A DNA stretch of 64,000 bases from Myripristis murdjan (taxonomy: Eukaryota; Chordata; Actinopteri; Holocentriformes; Holocentridae): assembly GCF_902150065.1 (NCBI RefSeq), contig NC_044001.1, forward strand, positions 15,356,439-15,420,438, in the 5' to 3' direction. Below the pieces are notes generated by a model that was given only the letters and a program-made list of their open reading frames with translations, had not been told where the DNA came from and did not search any database. How positions within the stretch are numbered: the first letter of the stretch is position 1; each line of letters begins with the position of its first letter. This document shows positions 36,157 to 49,828 of the stretch, in pieces. The position numbers and the translations under genes are program-made.

Positions 36157-39100
36157 GCCCGTCTCTCTTCACACTCTTGAGCCGGCCAACATGTCAGGGA
36201 GAAAGCTCGAGTGTTAATTGGAAGCTCTCCCACGGGAACTCGTAGGCGTCTTCCTTGTCCACGGTGTTTATCGGCTAATGTGATTGCCACGGTTCTCTTG
36301 GATTCATAGCTACTCCTGAATAATGAACACACTTAATATTCCTCACTGAGACAAGAGACTCTTGTGACCTGTTGTGCATAAATAATACAGGGGCATGCAA
36401 AAATCACACCCCAAGTGACACAATAGAATTTATTACAATGGAGACAGTGGTAGTATTTTTTATTACGGCTGTTTTGTTGCACTGTGTTGATGCTTGCCCT
36501 TTCTCTCACTGTGAATCTTCCATTTTTTTTCCCATGAAATCCTCTGGTGGAAATAGTATCTTTTATATGCACGTAAGCTTTTAAATTAGCTCAATCAGTG
36601 CTGGCTGATTCAGATAATTCTATCATGCTGGCAGGCTCAGGATTCATGTGGCTGAGACAGAAACTCACACCAGGAGGAGGTTCTTGTCATTTCTAGCATG
36701 AATGATACCCACGTCACTGGTATCTTGACCTGAATCACATGGTTGACTCAGCTCCCCCGCTGAGCTCTGTGTTGTGATTTGTAGCGGGAGGTTTAGGGCG
36801 GCTGAGTGCATCAAAGCTGAAGAACAAAGCCGAATCCAGTCCTCTATAAGAAATACTTTGTGTGTGTAAACACTGTGGCTTTCGTCGGGCTTTATCCGCA
36901 GCATTACTTTGGATCATGCTGGCGAGCCCACACTTGAAATCAGAGTCTATGCATGCATGAAGTCATTCACACTTGAGGTTTAAGGAGAGAAAAGACATTA
37001 CATGAAACAAATTAATCTGTCTGATTAGATATTCTGAAAGATACTGTCACAGGCTAATCGTATTCTTGAGAATTCTGAATTTGTTTTGTTTTGATGTGAT
37101 TTTCTGATGGAGATGAAACACACCATGAGCCATCTGACTGATATGTCTTCATTATTTAATGAGAGGAAAAAATCAATCTAACAAATTATCATTCCATAGC
37201 CTCTTGTTTATTCAAAATGTATTAATAGATTCTCATCAGCCAGGGCAGTATTAGTATGCACTCCATATTACTGGTACTGATCTTTGAATAAGAACCAGTC
37301 GGCAGATGTGCTCTAGTATTTCTCATCTGGTGCAGAAATATAAATGCATATCATTTCTTTTTCTTTCACTTCATGGATGTTAAAGGACGGCACACTCTCT
37401 AATATTGTTTTTACCTCGATATGCCGATGTGATCAAGGATCCGTGAAGCAGATTTGATGGATTACATGCAACAAATGGGGCTGCAGTTATGATATCTCAT
37501 TGTTCAAAATGTGTGATGCAAAGTGTAACTAAGCGTAGATAGGGTTATGGGGGACAACACAGTAAACAACCGTAAACAATAACAAAAAAAGCACATTGTA
37601 ATTCCATGAAATAGTTAACAATTTGTCAACAATAATGGTTGCAGATTTTTAGTAGTGCTTTTCCTGTTGCACCTCATAAATTGTAATACATTTTCAGTTT
37701 AAATTTCTGCTCTATGTAAGTTTTGCTGGAAAATAATCCAAAGATGATTGACAGTAATCATATTGCACCAGTGAATCACTGTAATCTAACTGGTTGTTAT
37801 TGGTCACAATTTTTAGTAAGTCGTTCTTAATACAGTTTATCTGGAAAATATCCTTCCCATTGAAGAGTGCATGGATATAGAGATGCAAAAAATAACAATA
37901 AAAGGAGGTTGGAATTTACGCAAGGTTTTACTAAACACCCACTTGATTACTATTATAATCACGGTCTCAGTCTTAAAATAAATAAATAAATAAAAAGTCA
38001 GACAATCATCTTACAGGATGTGCAGGCGAGGATCCTCCTCACCACAGGCTGCTATTTACAGCGTGATTAAAATGGAAACCAGCGGCGTCAGAAATGGAGA
38101 GGCATGTTTCCTGCAATCAGCGTTTGCCAAAAAGAAGCGCTTAATAACAGATTAATTTAAAATAATAATAATGATAATTATACAGGATGTGTCTGATAAA
38201 ACCGCTCGGCCCTGCATCTATTTATCACCAATAAATAAGCGGTTGTGGGGTTGTGAGCACATGGACACAGATAGCAGAAGAGTATTATCTTTTTCCAGTT
38301 ATAATCATATGTCAATATATTGCAATAAACTGATTATTCTCTTTTTTCATCACTCCTTTGATGTTTAATTTTGTTTTTATATTCTTTTTATATTCTGCCG
38401 ATACTCTATTTGTTTTTTGTCCATTGTATTATTTTTGCTGCAGCAACAACCTTCCATATAATCATTAAAGTCTTATCTCCTCTCAGGTGGTGGACATTAT
38501 CAGAGACATGTGAAATCATCTCTCTGATAACTGGCTGGGGGCCTCTATGTTAATAATTATAGAGTGATACTCATTAATTCTCCTGCAGGTAAATTTTGTT
38601 TTCCTCCTCTGTCTGCTGGGAGTTGCAGCGTTACATCAGTATTTTGCTTGAGGATACCGGGTTTCCTGCCAACATGAGGGTGTGAACCCTGAACCCTGAA
38701 GGCTGGTTTCATGGGACACTAAACAGTAAACAAGTGTATAATGTGGATGTATATCTTGACTTATTACTGCTAGCATGCTCATCCTTTTCATGCTCACCAG
38801 ATCATCATGACCTGGCTAAAAATATTCACTTGACATTTAACTGGGACTTTTTTCCCCCCCATATTATTTCTATGCTGTGCATTCTATCTGTTCTCCACAA
38901 TCCTGCATGCATATACATGAACATAATCCAAATACAAATGCAAACTGAGCATACATATGAGCATACACATGCTTGCACGTTCATAGACACACTGTGTATA
39001 CGTCCACACACATGCACTGCACACACGCACTCCCAAGGAGAGAGAGACAGAGAGAATAGATGACTTAGTATATGAATAAATGAATAAATTACATCCTTTA

Positions 39101-39709
39101 AAAAAAACCCAACAGCAACCAACTGGAACCTGTTTGCACAATATTGATTATTTCTGATTCTTTCAAGGTAATTTAGAAATATTTACTGAATAACCGACTC
39201 TCACTCACCTCCTGTCCTCTATTACCCAAGTTAGGTTTCCATTAATCCCAGAGTGGATAGGTACACACTGGATTTTGTGCACTGGTAAATGTACCATGAT
39301 CTTATTTAAAACGTGCCAAAGGGGAAAAAAACTTTTGAATCTTTTTCACTTGTACTGTTTATCAAAGATGAAAGACATATGGCCATCACTCTGAGGAAAA
39401 ATGCCTCTGCTTTCGGTTGACATGTTAATCTTTGCGGTGTAGTCAAAAGAGAGGCTGGCTGTGGGCACAGTAATGACACCCTTCAGATGAGATGAAAAAC
39501 AAATCTCTGCTAATACATTTACAGCATGCATTACGACTTCACATGCGTTCCATTCTGTAATGATTATAGACCAGACCTGTCTACTTCAGTGATGTGAAAT
39601 TATACTACACTGTCTGTCCCTAAGCTCCCAACGCTCACACATCAAAGAAATAACCGAGACACCTTCTCTGATGCCAAGAACCTCGTAACACTAATTCTCT
39701 CACACAAAA

Positions 39710-39710
<1 letters not shown>

Positions 39711-39772
<62 letters not shown>
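39711..39772. repeat. (CA)n microsatellite
   Basis: About 27 pure CA units after a short interrupted start. Confidence 0.95.
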
Positions 39773-39775
<3 letters not shown>

Positions 39776-41228
39776 TCACCAAAGCAAGCTGAGGTTTTCA
39801 CGTTAACTGAATTTGAATTTGGATGCATTAAGAAAAGATAAAATGCTGATTTTGTTGCGGGAACAGGTGCGGTGTGATTAATCAATCACAGCTTAACAAT
39901 GAACTCCATGGCTGTGGTGGTCATCACCTTTGACCTTGTCCATGAACATGTATTTGAGAAAGACTGATGAGGTTTGAACTTGGCTGAACCCACAGCTGAG
40001 TTAAATAAACAGATAAAAAATAACTATAACAAGATGACACTGAAAATTGGATCGACATGTGCTGAATAAGTGAAGCAAGTCTGTGAAGTTGCAGCTGTAA
40101 TATGCCTGTTGTGTCAGTGCTGAATTATCATTCACATTTTGTCTTCATGTGAAGGGAGTTTTGTCATTGAAGCACAAAAGTGTGCTGCTGTTTATTCCAA
40201 AAATTTAACAGAAAATGCATCGGTGGGATGGAGGAGGAAAATATAAATGCTTACCACTGTTGCTTATTACCATTTTGACTTTTCTACTGGGGTCCTGGAG
40301 AGATATTGTTCTGAAAAATTTTTAAACCAGTGCATAAGCCATGCTGAGGCAGATGGGGAAAAAAACAGGAGAGGACTCATTTTTGCATATGATGGACTCC
40401 TGTTCTTACAGCATAAAAACAACAAAACACCCATGAAAAGTGATGAACAAGTAATGGCTATACATCAACATGCACAATATAGCAACAAAGTGTGTAGTTT
40501 TCTACCTCAAAATACATTGCTGTTATCTGCATATTCCTGTGTAGCCATTGTTCATTCATCACTGCCTACCGTGTGCTTTTTGTATGATTCAGTGCTGTAA
40601 GAGCTGGAATGAACAGCTCAACCTGTGCAAGGTGCTTCCAAGTCCTTTCATTCTTTGTCTTTTTTTTCTTCTTCTTCTTTTTTTTTGTAAACCAGAAAGT
40701 GACTGACCCACTGGTTTGAGACCTGATGCAAAACAAAATCCAATTAATCACTTTCATGCATCCCTAAAAACACTGCAGCATTCAAGCCCATGTGAACCAA
40801 AAAAAGAAGCAACTGGCACAGATACAGTGACACGGCACATCCAAACTGACGCACCCTGTAAAATAATAGCAAACCTATTTCAGGACGATACTGCAAAACT
40901 ATGGCCGGCACCGTTAACGACGCCTGCGACAGAGTCATAATGACTGTGGTGCGGCTGAAACAACAGTGTCCTATATCTGAGGCGCTGCCTAGTGTTGCAT
41001 ACAAGCGGTAGAGGGTGCATGGATGGCAGAGCAACTGGCACACATCATCAATAAGCAGAGAAAAACCAATGTAGCCGAGAGATCACAATAAACCTGACTT
41101 GAAAGAATAAGCAGCCAATGCATTCACATACGATAGGTCATATTTGGATGAGACCGGCCCGAATAATAGCAGAACAAAAAACAGAGACACATCTATCCAC
41201 TGCTTTTGAAATACACCATTATCAAACC

Positions 41229-41282
<54 letters not shown>
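41229..41282. repeat. (CA)n microsatellite
   Basis: About 26 CA units. Confidence 0.95.
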
Positions 41283-41284
<2 letters not shown>

Positions 41285-44278
41285 GACACCTACAAAACAT
41301 TTGTAAGCCAGGTGACCTTGCTGAGTTGTGGTGAGGCAGAGTCTCCATGGTGATGCACCTGAAATGCTAACAAAGACACCATGCAGCCTTCATAATTTTC
41401 CCGGCTTGAAACTCAGAAATAAGGTTGTTAATTGTTTTTGTCTGGGCACAAAAGAACATCTTTCGGCCCAGGTATTGAATACGAGATAACAAACACATAC
41501 GGCTGTGCAGCAGTAGACAAAATGCAGACTGTGAAAGGATGGAGAGATAGAAAATTCCAAGCGATCTAAAAGCATTCATAAGTACATGGATTTAAAAGAA
41601 AAAAAGTATGCTTTAACCATCCGAGATCATCGAATCAGAAGTGAAAATGAACTAAAAGGTGAATAACTGAAAACAGAAAACATTTGCCAAACATATGCAG
41701 CATTTGTTGCCTTAGTTGAGATAGAAAGTGATGAATTGTTCTACCGTGCCATCTCAATGGACAGCATGCACATATGAAGCTAAGTTTAGCCTACATATAT
41801 GTCAACCTCATGTCAATTAGGGCACAAGCTGTGAGGTGATAAGAGTTGCGGGACTGTAGGTGCAAACTGAAGGAATCATCTCTGTTCTCCGAGCGCAGCA
41901 TGATGGCTTGTGGCTGCCTGCCAGAGGGTTGTTTATGCTCTGTAGCAATCGATCCATTTTCCAGCCCAGATGGCTGTGATTGCTTTGGGAAGGGGGAGAT
42001 ATTAACTCTACCTGACAAGGATTATAATCAAACCTGGCTTTATGTGCTATTGCTTTTTAAAATACAGCTTTGTCAATGCTTCACCGGTGTACCCACTCAG
42101 AGTCATTTGCTTACCTTTAGCCACTGTCCGGTTTTTCACTCATCCAGGGTGTGTCCAATTTTTTTTTTTTCGTAAATAGCCTGATAAGTTAAAATATACA
42201 AACAAGCAAACAAGTGCCAGCTACAGCACCGCAACCGAACTCCAGTCACAATAAACCAAACAACACATCTTGCTGCAATAAAAGCGTGCAATCATGAATG
42301 TGTTTTAAATTGAAAGAACCAAAAACTTACCACATGCTCCTTTTTTGCACATGAACATGGATAATGTTTGGACGCTTAGATTCAACTTTAATTGGGTGAC
42401 GCCAGCTGGTTCTGCAAAATGTTGCAGTAAACATAAAGGCAACTATAAAACTGTGATTTACCTTATTGCTCTTTGCTTTTAAAAAGTTTTTCTAAGGTTT
42501 AAAGGCTCCAGAGCTGCTATAAAATAAAAGACAACAGTCAAAATAAAGAAATCACCAGTAAGACTTTCCTCAGACTTGGTGGTTCTGTACAGGTGCCCAA
42601 TGCCAAATACCTCTGACTTGATTTCTAATAATCACTTTCAACTACTGTCATTGCCTTAAACACTTGTTAAAAAATAATAGATAACATTTATACATTTGAT
42701 TTGATAGGTGCCTTTCTGAACACCCAAGGTCGCCTTAAAGGATTGATAAATTAAAGCAGAAAAGCAGTTAGCAAATGATCAGAGAGTGGCACTTAACTGA
42801 GAGACAAATGCCAGCTCAGAGACTGGTGAGGTTGAAATGCCTCCTGTCTCCCAAATGTTCAAATTAATCATAACTTCCTATAACAAAAGTGTAATATTAT
42901 CATGATCTTCAAACTTTGGATGACCACTCGTGTTGCTGATTGTGAGTACCGTAATACTGGAAGATGCTGCTCCTATATAATGTAAAATCCTGGATTTATT
43001 TCCCCCCTAACAGTTTATTATGCAAAGAACAAACCAAATTTACCCCCCAAAATCTTAAGCTTTTATTTTTTTATTGAACAGAAACACTATTTAGAAATAA
43101 GAAATTGGTACAAAGTTGTAAAACTCAAAGAACAATAATCATTATAATGATCTGCATACACATCTCATATCTCACCTACAGTCAAAAAGCCTCATGTAGA
43201 GCTGATAGACAGTATTTGTCAGCCCACATCAACCGAGGCAGACCACTTCAACCTGCTCTTCACCAGTGACCAGAAATGCATTATGACAGCTTATTGGTGA
43301 CGGCCTTGACAGTGTGTTCAAGCCTTAAAGACATTAAATATTTATGCTCCTATACAAATAAAAGGAAATAGCGTGCACTACATTCACACATGTCACTGTG
43401 TCTGGTCTCTATGCTGGTTTCCTTTATTTTTTAGCCACACGGTGCAGAAACATTTTCTCCATCAAGTTCATTTAAATTCCTCTCACTGCTTCCAATGCCC
43501 CTAATGTGGACCTGCAGCTAATGGTATAATTTCCCACACAGACCAAGAAACACTCAGGAAGACTAATTTCAAAAGCAATTTGAAAACTTTTTCTTGATGG
43601 TAGTCGCCCAGTACTCTCACTTAAAAAAATAAAGGTATTGTCTAAGATGAAGGAACGCTTCTGTGCTGAAGGTGACAGCTTTGATAATAATCCAAATTTG
43701 CTCAGAGGAGGCGTCTGCCAGTAACAGCTGAATGATCCTGACAGAAGCGAGCAGAATGACAACAGACGAACAGGCGGCCATGATGTTGGAAATGCTGCAT
43801 AGGAATCAAGCTCCAACACAACACTGACGCTCAGCTGACCGACAGCGGCATCTCAAATTACAACAAACTCTGACTGTGAGCATGAAGACATTTACAGTAT
43901 GTATTTGACTGATAAATCTGAATCAGGAGAGAGGAGGTCAGCTGCTAAAAATAAACTCGATTTCATGACTTTTTCTCCTCCTGACAGAAAAGAAGCATGC
44001 GATTGCAGGTAAAGTGACTGTTGGTGTCACGGTAGTCAGGTTCATTTGTTTTTGTTTTCATCAGTCTCTAGAGCTGTGCAGCTGGGTGTCAGGCAAATGA
44101 ATTATTCTGTGGCTGTGAATCAGCCAGTGGCACTGCAAGGTGATTACAGATTAGAATATGCTCTTAGCTCTGCTGGACACAACGGTCATGGTCATGCCAT
44201 GTGTATATCTTCCCTCAAATAGGTGAGATGCAGACATGCTTGTGGCCAGAGGGCTCCTTAGCAAAGCAGTTTTCCTGT

Positions 44279-44279
<1 letters not shown>

Positions 44280-44324
<45 letters not shown>

Positions 44325-44329
44325 ACATA
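44280..44329. repeat. (CA)n microsatellite
   Basis: About 24 CA units with one AAAC interruption near the end. Confidence 0.93.
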
Positions 44330-46637
44330 GATAACACTGGGGTCAAGAGTTTAGCTCTCTCAGCTGAGTTGCAGGTTGATGCCATGCACTGCCGCCTGTG
44401 AGGGACTCATCGACGCCTTTAGCGCTCATTTGCCTAGTGCCTGCAAGTGCATGTTCACTAAACCACCTGCTAAGTCTTTGTGATTACCACTGTGTTTGGC
44501 TGTGTTTAAAAAAAAGAAGCTCTTTATATGACTAAATGGTCCATGAAGGGGATTCTACCCACTGACCATGACGGTGTAAGTGAGTCACAGCACAGATGCA
44601 GGAATAATTATGTAAAGTGCAAATGTACCATTTCTGCTTTCATCCACAGCTGCTGATAAACATGTATAAACTGTAAATAAAATGTGTGCAATGATTTTGC
44701 AATGTTAATTCTTAAGTAGTGTTGCAAAAAGCTATGAAAATGAATGAGCTCTCTAAATGAAAGAAAATCTAATATTGTAACCCCCTGAACTCTGATTTTC
44801 TCGTAAATCTCACCTCAAGTCGTCTCAAAGTTACATTATTTTCCACATTACACAACAGTGTCACATCCTCTGTATCTGCTCGCTGCAGTGCTTCATTGAA
44901 GCTATTGTGCTTATATTCAGTGAAATCCAAGATGGCTATTACATCAAATAGAAAATATCTAGATATCCTGTGCGTCACTTTATACACATTTCCATGTGAT
45001 TCTGCAGCACATATTTGGTATATTTGCAAACCTCGAGATCTCCACTAGAATTTAAAATAAAGTTTTGTGGGTTGGACCAAAATTTTGCCATGGAGCAAAA
45101 ATAAACCCACCTGTAGGAACAGTGGAGTTCAAACCTAAACCTGTGTTTTTGTCTCATCTAATTTATTTCTCTCTCTCTCTCTTCCTCTCACTGGAACACC
45201 ATTATTGTTGTTGGTAGTGGTGTTGAAATCACACCTTTTTAATGACAATCTGTCTGGAAAATCCGTGAATTGCAGGACAGACAAAGGATGAGGAGCAAGA
45301 ATGCCTTCCGCTTTACATCTCCCTTTTAATTTGTCAAAGATGTTTCCCGGCTGTGGAGCTGTTGGTTCAATCAAAGGTCTTTGGAAAGTGAGTTACAAAT
45401 CAGCAAATACCTTTGATTTCCCTAATGAGGCCACATTGATGCATGTAATTGTCTGATGGAGTGAATAATGAGAATGTCAACAGCTGATGTCCGCTGCTGG
45501 GTGTTGGTGCTTTCCTTTGACTGTGCAGGAAACAAGTCAAACGTGTTGAGTATTTGTGTCATAAACTGGATTTGGGGGGTTTCCTTACTCTGAACTGATA
45601 TTAATTTTGTTGTCCCATTGTAGCTGCAACATAATAATTCAGGAACAGCTGCAAGGCACTAAAGTGTAAATGTGAAGTACCTCAGACTGGGCCAGTGAGG
45701 GTTGAATGTGAAGAGGGGCAGTAGTAATCACTGCAGGGAGTAGGCTACCTCTTTGGAGCAAAATAAACCGGATTAAGAAGTGTCAGTGTTAGGCCGCACC
45801 CTCTTCCTCCTCCCCTTTTCTATTTATGCATCTTTTCCTCCATACCCTCCCTCCCTCCCTCCCTTGACTCTCCCATCCTGCAACCCTTCGGCACAAACAT
45901 ATCAGGGACAGCCAGCCTCCTCGAGAGTCTCATCTGGTGACAAGCCGTCTGTGAACCCACTGTGTTACAGCTTTCTCAGAGGCCCCTCCCTCCAAAAGAA
46001 AACCAGTGATTGCATGGAAACAGGAGGAAATCACCCAGAATGTCCTCTGGTTATGTATTAACTTAATTTTGGAGGAAGCAAAAAACAAGAAATTTGATAA
46101 AATGATATACGTATGTGGCTGTATACAAATGCAGTGATTCATCATTTCTTGTCCATGTTTAGAAAAATGTATGAAGCCTGCTTTGAGATCAGGGATGCTT
46201 TATAATAAATCTATTAGAAATAAAGCTCTACATGTTGTACATATAGAACTATTTACACTATTTACCGCTAGTTTTACAACCTGTTCAAACTAGGCATTTC
46301 ATACTATTTAAAGGTTTTTGTGCACTTCCACTCTAAAAACCCATTTTACAGAAGCACCAGAGTCATGCTCACAACACAGTTTCTGCAAAACACAACACAC
46401 TTTCTGCAATTAAAATAGGTCTTCTTTAAATATAGGACCACATCCATGTTTCCTCAGAAAACATGGTGATTTTATGCTTTTTCTACATTTATTTTATTAC
46501 TAAAAGTGTATTTGATGTGTCTCTTCCCGCTCACTCTGCCCTGTGTACACACAGACTCAAACACTGAAATTAAGTCACATGACTGGCCTCAGTCATTCAA
46601 GGCTCCCTTGTTGCGCTGAACAGCGCAGAATTTAATC

Positions 46638-46668
<31 letters not shown>

Positions 46669-46929
46669 AATCTGGCTAGTGCAAACAGTTTATTTTTTGG
46701 TGAAATTTTAAATGAGACATGTAGAATAAAGTGATCTTGATTAAATATCACGATTCCGTTCGTCACACATGATGCGCTAAATGACCGCCGGAAATTTGAA
46801 TTGAAAATCTCATGACATTTTTTTTTTTCTAGATTCTGGCCATGATAAGTGCTGTAGCCTAATTTTGGCGATTTTTAAAAGAAAACACGCCTTTCAATAT
46901 CGCTGGCCGATTTTAGATTCCAGAAAGTT

Positions 46930-47087
46930 AGGGGGGCCCCGTCTGTGAAAAACAAAACAAAACAAAACAAAACAAAACAAAACAAAACAAAACAAAACAA
47001 AACAAAACAAAACAAAACAAAACAAAACAAAACAAAACAAAACAAAACAAAACAAAACAAAAACAAAACACTCCATGGGGCCCCCCT
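46930..47087. repeat. (AAAAC)n microsatellite flanked by an 11-bp inverted repeat
   Basis: About 23 AAAAC units occupy 46,949-47,069. AGGGGGGCCCC at 46,930-46,940 is exactly inverted at 47,077-47,087. Just to the right, the minus strand begins CAGGGCCGGTTCTGCC (47,136-47,151), which looks like an hAT-type terminus, so this may be part of a decayed hAT-like element. A matching left end and 8-bp duplication were not found. Confidence 0.7.
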
Positions 47088-48478
47088 GGTGGTTAGGGAC
47101 ACCCACTGCAGTCACTTAAAATACAAACAGGCAGAACCGGCCCTGTTTGTAATATCTGCACTAACAGTTGAGCCTGACTGAAAGTATTGATATTAGTATG
47201 CACCACTCAAATAACAATTGGCAGTGAATGGATAGAGATCAATATTGATTGAGGTGCATTGTGGCGCTCTCCACAAGGACTCGTCAAAGACAGACAAACA
47301 CCGAACAATAATAGTTGTTATTATCCCAAAGCTGCCTCCCATATCTGCTTGAAATGGTCCACAGAATGTGCTATTGGTGGAGGGGGATTTAGAGAAATTG
47401 AACTCTTGTGGTTGCTATGACAGTCATAAAGATCCTTTGTCACCGCAGACAGCTCTTTGTTCTCCTTCTCACTGATGTGATCCTTTGGAGAGAATGACAC
47501 TGAAATGATGATGATAATTATTTTGATGGATGTGGACTGCAACACTTTGCTCCCTACATTGAGAGATGATAGATGGCTCTTTCCAGCCCAAATCATATCA
47601 AAACTTTACATCAGTCATCATGTTCAAAATGAAAACACCAATACGTGCTAAGAACAGAATCATAGTATTCATTACACATCTTTGTGAAATCATTTTTAAT
47701 GTACAAGACCACTGGCCGTTAATTAGATGATTCAGTTGTGAGCTATTTCCAAAGGAAGGACACGAATTTGATTTATTGCTTTGCCGCAAATGTGATCATT
47801 TCTTGATTGAAATGTCTTCAGGCACAGAACAGCAAATAACCACACAGCCTGGCTGAGTGACTTCTCAGCCTTTTCTGTTCTGCTGAAGCTAGTGGCACTA
47901 GGGCATCAAGTGTAGGCTGTTCTACTTATTTATTTATTTAACAATTTCACATCGCCATATGGCATGTAATTTCTGCAACGAGATATATGTAATTTAGGAG
48001 ATAGCTGTGTTTGGAGTGCATGGTGGAAATAATTGTGCAGCTGCACAGCACAGGAAGACTCCTGCCACTGTGTATTGTGTGCACTTGACCCTGAATCCAA
48101 TTTGTTTGAATAAATAAGCAAATGCATTTAAAAGTTGATTTATAGATTAAAACAACCCCTCATACTTGATCATATTTTTCATGCTTTTTTCCAATTTTTA
48201 TTATTTGAGTGGAATCACTGTCATGATCCAACAGTATAATATTTATCACTGTTGTGATGTGGCTGTAATATGTAACAATAATATAAGTAACACTATTTAG
48301 CCAATAACAGGTCCATTCCACTGAACTTAATACACACTCAGGCTACTTCAGTAATTGCCTAAAACTGAGGCACTTTGGCAATGATTTATTGTGTTTCCTC
48401 AACAGTTAGCTGTAAATCTCAGGGATGCTCTGAGGTTTGAACCTACTGCACTTCCTCCGGCGCTCCAACACCTCAGAC

Positions 48479-48797
48479 CACGTGACCAGGCGCACAAAGC
48501 GGAGCCTTATAAGCGCCCGCTCCTGTACGAGACACACCAGCGCCCGCCTTGCCTTACTGTATCTGATACTGACAGTGACAGGGCAGCAGACACACGCAAA
48601 TACCCCCGGAAAAGCATCAGAAACAACTAACCCTATTTAAAACTGTCGGCCAGTTATTTTTGAGGGGGTGGGGGAGTTACTGTAACAGTTGCTGAAGGGA
48701 AGAAAAGAAAAGACAATGCAATTTGCCTTCTCCTATATTAGTTGAATTATTTTTTACGTCATGGACCGACGCAGTTCTTTATGCTGAGAAAATAAAG
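48479..48797 (+). promoter_or_regulatory. cnr1: Candidate cnr1 promoter and non-coding first exon
   Basis: A locally G/C-rich stretch contains an E-box CACGTG at 48,479-48,484 and a TATAAG box at 48,508-48,513. Transcription would start near 48,540. A donor-like AAG|GTATGG lies at 48,797/48,798. The coding exon of cnr1 has a good acceptor at 51,011-51,013, so an upstream non-coding exon is required, and CNR1 genes usually have one. This is the best candidate in range, but the exon and its donor are inferred. Confidence 0.4.
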
Positions 48798-49167
48798 GTA
48801 TGGTCTGTTTTTACTTCTTATTTGTTGTGTTTACTTGTTATTTGCAACATTTTGTTAAGTTTTATTTCATTATTTTCTTGTTTAAGGCTAATTTCAATTA
48901 TGTTACTTACTTTGTCTTTAAGAATATAAGGCTCCATAGTGCATGTAAGATGTAAAATGAGATTTTTGGAATCTCAGGAATATTAGAGGCTATTTAATCA
49001 GCAACATTTAATTAGTTCTCAGTGTCTTCTTTTAGGTCATACACTATTGTTTCATTTTACTCCCTTCATGTGGACTTAAAAATTGCTAAATAATATCATC
49101 ATAAGATACCGCTGACAGCAAACCTAATAAGTTCGACAGATATGTGCACTCTCTGTCCTGTTTTCCC

Positions 49168-49493
49168 TTAACCCTCCTGTCGTGTTCGCGGTCAAATCTG
49201 ACCGGAGGACAAGTTTTCACTCCAAAAAATGCAGTTAATTTCATCTGTTTGTCTTGAGGTTCCATGACTTTGTTCACACATGCCATCTGAACACATAAAA
49301 TAAATTTGGAGAATTTTTATAAATTTTTGAATGTTTTATTTAACTTGGAAACACCCATCGTGTTCCCGGTCACAAATGACCGGTCATTAGAAATGAATGG
49401 GTAAGACTACAATTAGTGTATAAAATAGAGTTAAACACTCCTTTCCCACACCCCAACATGCAGGTGTCTTTGAGCAGACACAGATGTGTGTGA

Positions 49494-49528
<35 letters not shown>

Positions 49529-49639
49529 CACACACGCACACACACCTTATACCCCTTTCTGGCTTCCATGGCAGCACCCAGGGGAAAGTATCTCTCACAC
49601 TTCTTTCCCACACCCCAACATGTAGGTGTCTTTGAGCAG

Positions 49640-49684
<45 letters not shown>

Positions 49685-49787
49685 CACACACACCTTATAC
49701 CCCTTTCTGGCTTCCATGGCAACCCCCAGGGGAAAGTATCTCTCACACTTCTTTCCCACACCCCAACATGTAGGTGTCTTTGAGCAG

Positions 49788-49828
<41 letters not shown>

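Larger units (their letters stand above)
30141..48420. other. Large gene-free interval between pm20d2 and cnr1
   Basis: No open frame here resembles a known protein and none shows a consistent exon structure. It holds several microsatellites (listed separately), a purine-rich C(CCTC)n tract at about 45,846-45,866, and a T-run at about 46,638-46,662. Long mixed-composition stretches without repeats (for example 32.4-34.0, 36.1-37.5 and 41.8-44.2 kb) are where cis-regulatory elements of cnr1 or gabrr1 might lie; that is inference. Confidence 0.4.

Noticed and set aside
43472-43819. 115-aa minus-strand frame between pm20d2 and cnr1
   Set aside because: No similarity that I recognise, and no codon-use or splice evidence.
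46875-47181. Frames encoding Lys-Gln-Asn-Lys-Thr or Phe-Cys-Phe-Val-Leu repeats
   Set aside because: Direct translation of the (AAAAC)n microsatellite.
49172-49205. Possible CRISPR-like or bacterial operator palindromes
   Set aside because: The palindromes belong to the ends of a piggyBac-like transposon in a fish genome.
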